Source of the DNA: Pontiella agarivorans
Lineage (GTDB): Bacteria > Verrucomicrobiota > Kiritimatiellia > Kiritimatiellales > Pontiellaceae
Length of the DNA stretch: 64,000 bases
Assembly (NCBI RefSeq): GCF_034531395.1
Contig: NZ_JARVCO010000010.1
Coordinates: 124,001 to 188,000, forward strand
Direction: 5' to 3'
Under the pieces are notes generated by a model that made no database searches, had not been told where the DNA came from, and saw only the letters and a list, made by a program, of their open reading frames with translations. Shown here piece by piece: positions 19,721-28,202 of this stretch. Within the stretch, counting starts at the first letter, position 1. Each line of letters begins with the position of its first letter. The position numbers were made by a program, and so were the translations under genes.

Positions 19721-21694
19721 CTAGTTTTTTGCGGTTTCGATTGATTGTTGAGCATACGCCTTCATCCGCTCATTATCCGTCAGCTCCACATAATGTTCGA
19801 GGTGGGGAATCGCCATTTTTTTAAATTTCCAGTGCCAGGTCTGTTCAATCATCGCCTGTCCGGCTTCGTCGACCACTTCGGGATTATCGATGTACGGTGC
19901 AATAAACTGAATTACGTCCTCACTTTTGTACCGTTTCACCGTCGAGAGAATCATACGGATTTCCTCGGGCCGGGAGGCAAGCTCCGCCGCATTTTTACAC
20001 ATCGGAAGCGTTTCCGCCTCAGTATTAGAGGTTCCGGCCAGGCGAATATAACCGCGAAGAGCGAGAAGCTGATATTTATCATCATCCACATTTTTCGCGA
20101 GTTCCAGCAGCTGGTCCGCCACATCGGGATTCGGCCAGTTACACAGTCCGCGGATCGCAGCATCGCGCGCCAGCGGATCTTTACTCGTCATTGCCTGCTC
20201 AAGCAGGCCGCGCGCGTTTTCCCCTCCGATGCTTCCTAATGAGCGGATAACGGCATAGAGCACTTCTCCGTCCGCTTTATCATAGGCGGCGATCAGCGTT
20301 GCCGCGCAGGCGTCGGGGTCCGGCATACGCTGGGCGGCCTGGGCAATCGATTTTTCCAACGCCTGGATTTTTTTCTTATTATCCGTTTTCAACAGCAGAT
20401 CGGCATAAGTACTGAACGTATCGACTTGAATCAGATTGGCCATGCCGCTGATGGCCGCCGCGCAGGTTCGGCTCCAGTCTTTGGAAGCCCATTCCGCAAA
20501 TTCGGGAAGCGCATCTTCGGCCTGGCGGTCGGAAAGACAGTTGATATATTGAACTTTCACCTTTTCGTCTTTGGCACTTTTCAGTGCATCAAGAATCGCG
20601 GCATCAAGCCCCTCGGCATTTGCGGCACACAAAGCATCGAAAGCGGTCTGATCGGATGTCGCCGCCGGAATCAGCTGAAAAGCCGCTGCTCCGCCGATCT
20701 GACCCAGCGCATAGACCGCCGCTTTTCGAACTTCATCGTTTTCCCGCTGCATTTTTTCTGCGGCAAAAGCTTCGCCGGAAGCCTCGCGGCGAACCGCCAG
20801 TTCATTAAGCACAAGAAGTTCAATTTCCGGATCTTCCGATTCAACCGCTGTCAGCGATTCAGTCGGAAGCTGAGGAAGCAGTGAAAACGCCGTTTTCCGA
20901 AGTTCGGAATCTTCACGTTCCAAAATCTGGAAAATGGCGTCGGCGGCGTTGGCCGGATCGGCCTTCACCATAGCACCGAGTGCTGCGGAACGGATGGCCG
21001 GATCTTTATCAGTCAGCATTTCGGCATATACCTTTTTATCGGTATTCGCCGAAAAGAGTCCGAAAAAGGAGGGTTTTACCCCCTCAACGGCGGACAGCTG
21101 CGCTTTTTTCCAAACCTTGGAAAACTGCGGGGCGACCTCGGCCTGAGCCAACGCTTTAACCGCTTTTTTACCGCCGATGTTTCCAAGGGCGGTGATGGCG
21201 GTAAACTGGAGGTCGGCATTTTCGGATTCCAGGAACGGAGCAATTTCAGCAATCGCTTCCGGGGTTCCGCGGGCACTGAGGGTGCTGATGATGCCGGCCT
21301 GAAGTTCCGGAGAGGCTTCGGGCAGGGCGTTCAGTAGGGCCTTATCGGCAGCATCGTCTTCCAAGCCCTGGAAGACCATGCGGACAAATGCGGAGAGATC
21401 CGCATTCAGCAGTTCGTTTTTCAGCACCGGAACGCAGGCTTCAGAGGCGCAATGGCGAAGCAGGCGGCAGGTGTACTGTTTGCCTTCAAGCGTGGTTTCC
21501 GGGGATTGAAAAATTGCAAGCAGCTCATTTTCCAGGGTTTGGAAATTTTCCGGTTCGGTTCCGAAAACGAGGGTTTCGATGGGGCGGCGTATTTTCTGGT
21601 CCTGATCCGTTGTCAGGGTTTTCAGCGCCTCAAGCTGAGCGCCGGCAACGGATGCGGCAAAAACGAAGCAGAGGGTGGATAATCGTAAATTCAT
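19721..21694 (-). CDS. Secreted HEAT-repeat protein
   Basis: A 657-residue protein with a signal peptide (about 1-19, ending AGA) and an all-helical body of degenerate HEAT repeats of about 30-40 residues. Clear units include NADLQFTAITALGNIGGKKAVKALAQ, DPAIRSAALGAM, NDEVRKAAVYALGQIGG and DPLARDAAIRGL. Such proteins are protein-binding scaffolds and are common in PVC bacteria beside ThuA and oxidoreductase genes. It starts 11 bp after ThuA, with AAGGAT upstream, and is the last gene of a three-gene unit. The gene holds four exact palindromes (20918, 21108, 21359, 21530) and two near-copies, the densest cluster in the window. Confidence 0.88.
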   Translation of the reverse strand: MNLRLSTLCFVFAASVAGAQLEALKTLTTDQDQKIRRPIETLVFGTEPENFQTLENELLAIFQSPETTLEGKQYTCRLLRHCASEACVPVLKNELLNADLSAFVRMVFQGLEDDAADKALLNALPEASPELQAGIISTLSARGTPEAIAEIAPFLESENADLQFTAITALGNIGGKKAVKALAQAEVAPQFSKVWKKAQLSAVEGVKPSFFGLFSANTDKKVYAEMLTDKDPAIRSAALGAMVKADPANAADAIFQILEREDSELRKTAFSLLPQLPTESLTAVESEDPEIELLVLNELAVRREASGEAFAAEKMQRENDEVRKAAVYALGQIGGAAAFQLIPAATSDQTAFDALCAANAEGLDAAILDALKSAKDEKVKVQYINCLSDRQAEDALPEFAEWASKDWSRTCAAAISGMANLIQVDTFSTYADLLLKTDNKKKIQALEKSIAQAAQRMPDPDACAATLIAAYDKADGEVLYAVIRSLGSIGGENARGLLEQAMTSKDPLARDAAIRGLCNWPNPDVADQLLELAKNVDDDKYQLLALRGYIRLAGTSNTEAETLPMCKNAAELASRPEEIRMILSTVKRYKSEDVIQFIAPYIDNPEVVDEAGQAMIEQTWHWKFKKMAIPHLEHYVELTDNERMKAYAQQSIETAKN

Positions 21695-21705
21695 GTGGCG
21701 TATCC

Positions 21706-22587
21706 TTATTTGATTTCGTCCGGAACATCGTAGTCGCCAAGGGCATACTGAATGCCGGCGAGGTAGTGCTGGAGAATTCGGTTGTCCCAGAAGATGTGGT
21801 GGTTGTGGCCCATCGAGCAGTAAAAGACGCGCCCTTTTCCTTCCTGACGCACCCAGGTGACCCCGAAATCGCCATCGGTTCGGGTCACTTTATCCGGTTT
21901 TCCGCCTTTTACCGCTTTTGTGTCCGGGTCCTCCATATCCAGGCTGACAATGACGCGCTGATTATCGCGGGAATAGGGTTCTTTAAACTGATAGATTTCA
22001 TCTTTCACCTTAAAGGATTCACCGTGGAAGCATGCGTTGACGGGATGGTCCGGTTCATTGAGTTTCATCTGAACGGTGCAGCTGGCAGTCCATGGATGGC
22101 CGCAGAAGAGGCCGCCCATCATTTTTGCACCTTCCGACCAGCCGTAGAAATTATCCGTGGCGGCGTGAATGCCGATCATGCCTTTTCCGTCGCGCACAAA
22201 TTTCAGCAGCGCCTGCTGCTGTTCGGGGGTCGGCTTGAGCCGGGTGGTGCTCAGGAACAGAACGGCATCGAACTTTTCCAGATCCGTGTCGTTGAACAGG
22301 TCCAGTTCCCGCGTTTCCTCAATAGTATAGGCCCCGGTCTGTTCGCCCATCAGTCGGATGGCCTCCACGCCAATGGCAATAGAGCCGTGTACAAATCCTT
22401 CGCAACGCGTAACAACCAGAATCTTCCGGGCTTTTTTCGGTTTGGCCGGCGCTTTTTCCGGAAGAGCTTTTTTTACATTGGCGATGTGTTCCGGTTTGGC
22501 GGGGCCTTGCAGATTTTTATTTTTCTGAGCCGCTGCTCCGCCGGTAAGTGCTGCAGCAAGAATGAAGGTGATCCATATTTTCATCAT
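21706..22587 (-). CDS. Secreted ThuA-like (trehalose utilisation) protein
   Basis: A 293-residue exported protein. The signal peptide is about residues 1-20, followed by a Lys/Pro-rich linker to about 55, then the ThuA fold (a class I glutamine-amidotransferase-like domain). Seen: KILVVTRCEGFVHGSI, FDAVLFLSTT, GKGMIGIHAATDNFY, and GRVFYCSMGHNHHIFWDN. ThuA proteins act in disaccharide catabolism with Gfo/Idh/MocA partners; the chemistry is not settled. AGGAA precedes the start. It lies in a unit Gfo-ThuA-HEAT with gaps of 12 and 11 bp. Confidence 0.9.
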   Translation of the reverse strand: MMKIWITFILAAALTGGAAAQKNKNLQGPAKPEHIANVKKALPEKAPAKPKKARKILVVTRCEGFVHGSIAIGVEAIRLMGEQTGAYTIEETRELDLFNDTDLEKFDAVLFLSTTRLKPTPEQQQALLKFVRDGKGMIGIHAATDNFYGWSEGAKMMGGLFCGHPWTASCTVQMKLNEPDHPVNACFHGESFKVKDEIYQFKEPYSRDNQRVIVSLDMEDPDTKAVKGGKPDKVTRTDGDFGVTWVRQEGKGRVFYCSMGHNHHIFWDNRILQHYLAGIQYALGDYDVPDEIK

Positions 22588-22599
22588 GAAATTCCTTTT

Positions 22600-23886
22600 T
22601 TAAAGAACCCAGGGTTCGCGGAATGCCCGGGTGAGCATGCCGTTGGCGACGGGATCGTTGGTGATGATTTCGTGTTCCGGATCCCATTTGAGGGTGCGGC
22701 CGGTGTAGATCGCGAGTTCGCCAAGCAGACCGGCACTGATGGAACGATGTCCGGTTTCGGCCGGACAGATGCACGGCCGGCGGCTTTTCACGCAGTCGAT
22801 AAAGTTTCGGTGATGATCCCGGCTTTCATAGAGGCGAATGCCATTACTCGGAATGGGATCTTTCAGCATGCTTGGATCGCTGGCTTCGATTTTTTCACGG
22901 GTAACCAGTATTTCGCCCTCTTCGCCGACAAAGCGGACGCCGGGGCCGTATTTGCTGGTGACTTTGATCAGGGAGCCGTCGGCATATTTCAGATCGAAAT
23001 CGAAGGAAGTAATCACATTAAACAGATCACTGTCGGCAAAGCCGCCTGTGCCGCTGATTTCCACCGGTCCGGTTTCATCAAGCCCGAGTGCCCAGTGGGA
23101 AATGTCGATATTATGTCCGGCCCAGTCGGTAATCTGCCCGCCCGAAAAATCGCGCAGCCAGCGCCAATTCCAATGCATGGAACCGCCCCGGCCGAGATCA
23201 CGGTGCGGCTGCATGGGTGCCGGGCCGAGCCACATTTCATAGTCCAGTTCTTTCGGAACCGGAACTGTTTTTGCAGAACCGCCGCCGTAGCCGCCGGGCA
23301 GGCGGGCCTCGGCAAATTTGATTTTCCCGAGCCGTCCGTTGCGCACCAGTTCACACGCCATGCGGAACCGTCCATCGGACCGCTGTTGTGAACCGGTCTG
23401 CCAGATTACGCCGTTGCGTTCCACGGCTTCGACAATGGCACGCCCTTCCGGAATCGTGCGGGCGAGCGGTTTCTGGCCGTAGATATCTTTTCCGGCATTG
23501 GCTGCCGCCACGCAGATGATGCCGTGCCAATGATCGGGCAGCGCATGGAAGACCGCATCGATATCATCGCGGGCGAGCAGTTCGCGATAGTCGCTATATT
23601 CGGCGCAGTCGGAATTACCGTATTTTGCATCAATGGTCCGTTTTCCGTTTGCGCGGTGACGGGAATCAACATCGCACACGGCGAGCAGCCGGGTGTCGGG
23701 CTGATTGAGCAATCCTTTGAGGTTGCCCATGCCCATGGAGCCGGTGCCGATACCGGCAATGGTGATCGTGTTGCTGGGGGCTGATGCACCAAGCACCGAG
23801 GAGGGGACAATGGCCGGAAATCCGGCGGCCACCCCCGCAAGCGCCGAGGTTTTCAGCAGATTGCGTCTGGAAAGGTTCGGGTTCAT
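22600..23886 (-). CDS. Tat-exported Gfo/Idh/MocA-family oxidoreductase
   Basis: A 428-residue oxidoreductase with a clear Tat leader (SRRNLLK, then a hydrophobic stretch ending SVLGA). The Rossmann domain begins ITIAGIGTGSMGMGN; the active-site region is DIYGQKPLARTI, where the usual Glu-Lys-Pro is Gln-Lys-Pro. The second domain holds WRWLRDFSGGQITDWAGHNIDISHW, typical of the exported subfamily. Export with cofactor bound explains the Tat route. It is the first gene of the Gfo-ThuA-HEAT unit. An exact TTCCA-N5-TGGAA copy is at 23168-23182, the only one breaking the RNNNY spacer rule. Confidence 0.92.
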   Translation of the reverse strand: MNPNLSRRNLLKTSALAGVAAGFPAIVPSSVLGASAPSNTITIAGIGTGSMGMGNLKGLLNQPDTRLLAVCDVDSRHRANGKRTIDAKYGNSDCAEYSDYRELLARDDIDAVFHALPDHWHGIICVAAANAGKDIYGQKPLARTIPEGRAIVEAVERNGVIWQTGSQQRSDGRFRMACELVRNGRLGKIKFAEARLPGGYGGGSAKTVPVPKELDYEMWLGPAPMQPHRDLGRGGSMHWNWRWLRDFSGGQITDWAGHNIDISHWALGLDETGPVEISGTGGFADSDLFNVITSFDFDLKYADGSLIKVTSKYGPGVRFVGEEGEILVTREKIEASDPSMLKDPIPSNGIRLYESRDHHRNFIDCVKSRRPCICPAETGHRSISAGLLGELAIYTGRTLKWDPEHEIITNDPVANGMLTRAFREPWVL

Positions 23887-23910
23887 AACGTTCTCATTAT
23901 TTGATAAATC

Positions 23911-23945
23911 AAAACCCGCCGCGACGAACCGCGGCGGGCAGGTTT
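23911..23945 (-). terminator. Terminator after the TIM-barrel isomerase
   Basis: An 8-bp perfect stem, CCCGCCGC with GCGGCGGG, and an 8-nt loop, with T on the minus strand. It ends the MFS-Gfo-isomerase unit. Only about 24 bp lie between it and the start of the next gene (23886), so the next unit needs a promoter overlapping the hairpin or relies on read-through. Confidence 0.82.
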
Positions 23946-23950
23946 AAGGT

Positions 23951-24943
23951 TTAGCTGTCAAAGGCTTCGTCAAACACGCGGTCGGACTTTTCAAAATCCA
24001 CCTTTTTCGTGAACGCGCAGGATTCGGTTCCTCCGGCCACGCGGTCCATTGCGGCGTCTTCCCATTCAATGGAAAGCGGGCCCTTATAATCCTGGGCATT
24101 CAGTGTGCGGATGATGTCTTCAAAGTTCACATCGCCGCGGCCCACACTGCGGAAGTCCCAGCCCCGGCCGGGCGTACCGAAGTTGAGGTGGGAGCCGAGA
24201 ATACCGCTTTCGCCGTCGAGGGTCACTGCCGCGTCCTTCATGTGCACATGGTAGATGCGGTCGGGGAAGGCCTTCAGGAAGCGGACCGGGTCCACGCCCT
24301 GCCAGATCAGATGAGACGGATCGAAGTTAAAGCCGAAGGCTTCGCGGTGACCGATGGCTTCGAGTGCGCGCCGGGCAGTGATGATGTCGAAGGCAATTTC
24401 GGTGGGGTGCACTTCGAGGGCAAACCGAACGCCCTGTTTATCGAACACATCCAGAATCGGATTCCACATTTTGGCAAAATATTTAAAGCCGTCTTCGATC
24501 ATTTTTTCCGAGGCCGGCGGGAACGAATAAAGCATGTGCCAGATCGAGGAACCGGTGAAACCGTTCACGACTTCCACACCCATGTTGGCCGCCGCTTTTG
24601 CGGTATTCTTCATGGTTTTTACCGCCCATTTGCGCTGTCCTTCCGGATCGCCGGCCAGTTCCGCCGGTGCAAACATATCGGAACGGCCGTCGTTATTGAG
24701 GTCGCAGACCAGCTGTCCGGCGAGGTGGTGACTGATGGCATAGCATTCGAGACCGTGGTCTTTCAGCAGTTCGCGTTTTTCCCGGCAGTATTTTTTGGAA
24801 CGCGCGGCTTTATCGACTTCCATATGGTCGCCCCAGCAGGCGAGTTCCAGGCCGTCGAAGCCCATTTTCTTGGCCAGCGGGGCCAGTTCTGCAAGCGGTA
24901 TGTCCGCCCACTGTCCGGTGAATAGGGTTACAGGTCTTCCCAT
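23951..24943 (-). CDS. Sugar phosphate isomerase/epimerase-like TIM barrel
   Basis: A 330-residue cytoplasmic protein of the AP-endonuclease-2-like (xylose-isomerase-like TIM barrel) family. Metal and substrate motifs: [31 protein letters not shown] (Glu and His), [25 protein letters not shown] (His-x-His-x-Lys-Asp), and the late Glu in GPLSIEWED. This fits inosose dehydratase, sugar epimerase or 3-keto-sugar isomerase activities. AAGGAG is 8 bp before the start, and the gap to the upstream Gfo gene is 12 bp. The substrate is unknown. Confidence 0.9.
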   Translation of the reverse strand: MGRPVTLFTGQWADIPLAELAPLAKKMGFDGLELACWGDHMEVDKAARSKKYCREKRELLKDHGLECYAISHHLAGQLVCDLNNDGRSDMFAPAELAGDPEGQRKWAVKTMKNTAKAAANMGVEVVNGFTGSSIWHMLYSFPPASEKMIEDGFKYFAKMWNPILDVFDKQGVRFALEVHPTEIAFDIITARRALEAIGHREAFGFNFDPSHLIWQGVDPVRFLKAFPDRIYHVHMKDAAVTLDGESGILGSHLNFGTPGRGWDFRSVGRGDVNFEDIIRTLNAQDYKGPLSIEWEDAAMDRVAGGTESCAFTKKVDFEKSDRVFDEAFDS

Positions 24944-24955
24944 GGGTTTTCTCCT

Positions 24956-26116
24956 TTAAAGTTTGGTCCACTCGGCGTTGTTGTTGGAACTTTCGACAAC
25001 CGCCTTGATAAATTTCATACCGATCACGCCTTCCTTGACCCCCGGGAAATCCTTCTCCAGGTCGGTGGGTTTACGTTTGGCTTCTTTTGCCAGAATGGTA
25101 TCCGCAAAATTGCAGTAGTTATTGGCAAAGGCTTCGAGGAAGGCTTCCGGATGCCCGAAGGGCAGGCGTGTTGCACGGCCGGCCGCTTCGGAGCGTTCGC
25201 CGACATAGTCGTTGCCGCGTTTCCAGATCTGGGTCGGTTCACCCAGTTTGTCGACATAGAGCCAGTTCGGATGTTCCTGATGCCATTCCAGCGATCCGTC
25301 TTCGCCGTGAATCCAGATGGCGAGGTTGTTTTCCTGGCCGATCGAAACCTGGGATGCGTGCAACAGACCTTTGGCCCCTTTGGAGAAGCGCAGCAGGCAG
25401 TTGCCGTCGTCATCGAGCCGGCGGCCTTTAACAAAGGTGGTCAGATCGGCAGCCACTTCGCGGATGGTCAGCCCGGTAATGTATTCCGCGAGATTTGCGG
25501 CATGTGTTCCGATGTCGCCGATGCAGCCGGCAATGCCCGATTTTTTCGGGTCGGTGCGCCAGGAGGCCTGCTGATTGCCTTCTTTTTCGGTGGCGCGCGC
25601 CAGCCAGCCCTGCGGATACTGTACGATGACTTTGCGGACTTTTCCGATATCGCCGTCTTTCACCATGTCTTTGGCCAGTTTGACCATCGGGTAGGCGGTG
25701 TAGTTATGCATCAGGCCGAAGACCTTTTTCGATTTCTGAACAATGGTTTTCAGTTCTTCCGCTTCTTCCACGGTCAGGGTCATCGGTTTTTCGCACATAA
25801 CGTTGAAACCGGCTTCCAGAAACGCTTTGGCAATCGGGAAATGAGTGTGGTTCGGGGTGCAGACGGAAACAAAATCGATGCGCTCATCGGCCGGCAGGGC
25901 CAGCTCGCCGTCGATCATTGACTGTACATCGTTGTAGGTACGGTTTTTGTCGATACAGAGTTCTTGGCCCATTGCCCGCGATTTTTTCGGATCGATGTCA
26001 AAGGCACCGGCCACGATGTCGATTTTACCGTCGAGGCGCGCGGCTTTTCGGTGTACGTCGCCGATGAAAGCGCCGGGGCCTCCGCCGACCATTCCCATTT
26101 TGAGTTTTCTATCCAT
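24956..26116 (-). CDS. Cytoplasmic Gfo/Idh/MocA-family oxidoreductase
   Basis: A 386-residue oxidoreductase with no export signal. NAD(P)-binding motif GMVGGGPGAFIGDVHR at the N-terminus; VCTPNHTHFPIAKAFLEAG then NVMCEKPMTL with the catalytic Lys; GCIGDIGTHAANLAEYITG in the second domain supplies the active-site Asp and His. It resembles the inositol/glucose-6-dehydrogenase-like branch. AGGAGG precedes the start. It sits between a sugar-type MFS permease and a sugar isomerase in one operon, implying uptake, oxidation and isomerisation of one sugar. Confidence 0.92.
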   Translation of the reverse strand: MDRKLKMGMVGGGPGAFIGDVHRKAARLDGKIDIVAGAFDIDPKKSRAMGQELCIDKNRTYNDVQSMIDGELALPADERIDFVSVCTPNHTHFPIAKAFLEAGFNVMCEKPMTLTVEEAEELKTIVQKSKKVFGLMHNYTAYPMVKLAKDMVKDGDIGKVRKVIVQYPQGWLARATEKEGNQQASWRTDPKKSGIAGCIGDIGTHAANLAEYITGLTIREVAADLTTFVKGRRLDDDGNCLLRFSKGAKGLLHASQVSIGQENNLAIWIHGEDGSLEWHQEHPNWLYVDKLGEPTQIWKRGNDYVGERSEAAGRATRLPFGHPEAFLEAFANNYCNFADTILAKEAKRKPTDLEKDFPGVKEGVIGMKFIKAVVESSNNNAEWTKL

Positions 26117-26142
26117 GATTGACCTCCTGTGTTAGTTAAAGA

Positions 26143-27306
26143 TTATTTAAGGAATCCGAGCGCAACGGCAAGGATGATAAGAAGCAGGCAGGCCGGAAGC
26201 AGAAGCTTGAGGCTTTTCTGAATGGTTGAATTGCCGGCCATATTACCGATGGTTTTCGGAATGATTACGCCGCCGAGCAGGCCGACCGCGAAAATGATGC
26301 CGAAGATGCTGCCGTAAAGTTCCGGTGAAAACTTGGAAAAGGTGACCCCGACGGTGGTGGGGAAACAGGGTGCAAATGAGAATCCGGCTGCTGCGGCGAG
26401 AAGATTTGCCGTTTTTGCGCCTTTGCATCGGGTCATCGCCAGAATAATCAGTCCGGCCGCAAGAGCGGCTCCGGCGATGTAGTAACCGCCGAAAACGGTG
26501 ACTTTCGGAAGGGCACTGAAAACAAGACGGCCAACCATCATGGCGATGGCGAACATGGAAAGCAGATTCTGAGCAGATGCATCAGCTTTGGTTTCATCCG
26601 TGTCCGGCGTTTCGTTCATAATCACTTCCTTGCCGAAAGCCGGAAGCCAGTTGCAGAACGAAGATTCGAGCGCGATATAGCAGAACAGAACAAATGCGGC
26701 CAGAAGGACGGCCGGCTTGGCCAGTAGGGCGACCGCATCGCCAATGGCGAAAGCGTTGGCGGATTCGGGATACGTTGCCGTTGCCGCGAACACTACGGGA
26801 ATCAGAATAATGACGCCGAGGGCGGAAACCGCTTTTTCATAACTCGTTTTACGGAAAAGAAAACTGACGATCATCGGGGTCAGGAACAGACCAAGGCCGA
26901 AAAATACATTGCCCATATTGCTGGCTTCCGCCGGTTTTTCACCGCCGAAAAGTACCTGGGGAATCAGTGTGTTGCCGGCCGTATTGAGTGCCATGGCCCC
27001 GAAGCCGAGCAGCAGGCAGGCGATGAGCGTGGTGGTGTAGCTTTTGGCATAGGCCAGTAGGAAAATGACCACGGCCGTAACCACAAAACCGAACATGGCT
27101 ACCGGTTTATACCCCACCTGATCGGTGACGACTCCCATAATCAGTGATGCGACCAGTGAGGTGAACATGAAGGCTGAAATCAATGAACCGAATTTTCCCT
27201 GATCAATTTTTAACCGGGGCATGAGTTTAACACTGACCGATCCTAACAAGGCAAAGCACATGCCCAATCCAAATACACCCAGTAATGCAACGATTTTTAC
27301 CATCAT
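26143..27306 (-). CDS. MFS permease, sugar-type
   Basis: A 387-residue, 12-helix major-facilitator protein, similar in style to the fucose/glucose-galactose branch: GSLISAFMFTSLVASLIMGVV in helix 2, the DQVGYKP loop between helices 2 and 3, and GFGAMALNTAGNTLIP in helix 4. A hydrophilic loop (about 230-250) separates the halves. The frame is open upstream to 27363, but GGAG lies 9 bp before the ATG at 27306, and the extension is polar, so 27306 is preferred (27303 also possible). It heads the operon with Gfo and the isomerase, and is divergent from a PAS-AraC regulator. Confidence 0.88.
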   Translation of the reverse strand: MMVKIVALLGVFGLGMCFALLGSVSVKLMPRLKIDQGKFGSLISAFMFTSLVASLIMGVVTDQVGYKPVAMFGFVVTAVVIFLLAYAKSYTTTLIACLLLGFGAMALNTAGNTLIPQVLFGGEKPAEASNMGNVFFGLGLFLTPMIVSFLFRKTSYEKAVSALGVIILIPVVFAATATYPESANAFAIGDAVALLAKPAVLLAAFVLFCYIALESSFCNWLPAFGKEVIMNETPDTDETKADASAQNLLSMFAIAMMVGRLVFSALPKVTVFGGYYIAGAALAAGLIILAMTRCKGAKTANLLAAAAGFSFAPCFPTTVGVTFSKFSPELYGSIFGIIFAVGLLGGVIIPKTIGNMAGNSTIQKSLKLLLPACLLLIILAVALGFLK

Positions 27307-27367
27307 GTTTTTTCTCTCCTTATCCCTTAGCTTCCCCTGAACAGGCACAGTGCCTTTTCGCAATGGT

Positions 27368-27415
27368 TACCCAGAATGCAGGTTACGCAAAGAAGCGTCT
27401 TGTAAATGCTGGGTA
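27368..27415. promoter_or_regulatory. Inverted repeat in the MFS / PAS-AraC intergenic region
   Basis: TACCCAG at 27368-27374 and CTGGGTA at 27409-27415, an exact 7-bp inverted repeat with 34 bp between the arms. It lies between two divergent genes, one encoding a DNA-binding regulator, so it is a candidate operator. Confidence 0.4.
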
Positions 27416-27429
27416 CAGAATTGTATATT
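27400..27429 (+). promoter_or_regulatory. Candidate sigma-70 promoter of the PAS-AraC gene
   Basis: TTGTAA (27400-27405) and TATATT (27424-27429) with an 18-bp spacer, 26 bp before the preferred start codon. The right arm of the inverted repeat lies between the two boxes, consistent with autoregulation. Confidence 0.5.
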
Positions 27430-27454
27430 CTACGCATCCAGTTGGAGTATAATG

Positions 27455-28198
27455 ATGGATAAAGAAAAATTTAAATCGGAGTTTCTTGCGCAGATGCACA
27501 GTCCAGAGCAGGTTAAACTTCTGTTTAATCATCTTCCGGACGTCTGGTATTTTCTGAAAGACTATCAAGGCCGTTTTGTTCTCGGAAATGACCAGTTTGT
27601 TCGCCAGTGCGGGGCCTCAACCGAAGACGAGATTATTGGAAAAACCGATTTTGATTTTTTTCCGCTTGGCCGTGCTGAAAGCTATGTAAATGATGATCGG
27701 TATGTGCTGAAAACCGGACAGAGTATTATTGATCGGGTTGAACTTGCTCCTGATCCGGGGAATTCGATCAATTGGTTTATCACCACCAAAGTACCGGTTT
27801 ATTCTGCCTCCGGCGAAATTATCGGTCTCGCCGGAACCGCCCGCGACATCACCCGGGCGGGGCTCGCGCTTCAGCCCTACACCGAAATGCGCGTTGTGCT
27901 CGAATATGTACGCGATAATTATGCCCAGCCGATCGAAATCAAAGATCTGGCCGCCCTTGTGCATCTTTCAGTCAGTCAGTTTGAGCGCCGTTTTCGAAAG
28001 ATTTTCCAAATTTCACCGCTCAAGCACATCATGCGCGTACGCATCCGTGCTGCCAGTCTGCGGTTGACCACCACCAATGATACCATCGCCGCCATTGCAC
28101 TCGACTGCGGATTTTACGATCACTCCCATTTTACACGAAATTTCCGGAAAAATATGGGCACTTCACCCAAGGAATACCGCAAGCAGTATATGGCCTGA
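27455..28198 (+). CDS. PAS-AraC transcriptional regulator
   Basis: About 247 residues. An N-terminal PAS fold (about 20-130, PDVWYFLKDYQGRFVLGNDQ, IIGKTDFDFFP, GLAGTARDIT) is joined to a C-terminal AraC double helix-turn-helix (about 145-245; IKDLAALVHLSVSQFERRFRK and IAAIALDCGFYDHSHFTRNFRK). The long frame starts at 27350, but GGAG at 27444-27447 sets the start at 27455 (27452 also possible). It is divergent from MFS-Gfo-isomerase and likely controls it. The PAS sensor, in place of the usual cupin, implies that a small ligand or redox signal rather than a free sugar may be sensed. Confidence 0.9.
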   Translation: MDKEKFKSEFLAQMHSPEQVKLLFNHLPDVWYFLKDYQGRFVLGNDQFVRQCGASTEDEIIGKTDFDFFPLGRAESYVNDDRYVLKTGQSIIDRVELAPDPGNSINWFITTKVPVYSASGEIIGLAGTARDITRAGLALQPYTEMRVVLEYVRDNYAQPIEIKDLAALVHLSVSQFERRFRKIFQISPLKHIMRVRIRAASLRLTTTNDTIAAIALDCGFYDHSHFTRNFRKNMGTSPKEYRKQYMA

Positions 28199-28202
28199 TA
28201 CA

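Noticed and set aside
21388-23391. 667-codon plus-strand frame opposite ThuA and Gfo genes
   Set aside because: Crosses two well-supported genes on the other strand, and its product resembles no family.
25218-25236. TTTCCAGATCTGG in the cytoplasmic Gfo gene as a palindrome-family member
   Set aside because: The spacer is 3 rather than 5 bases, so it was not counted.
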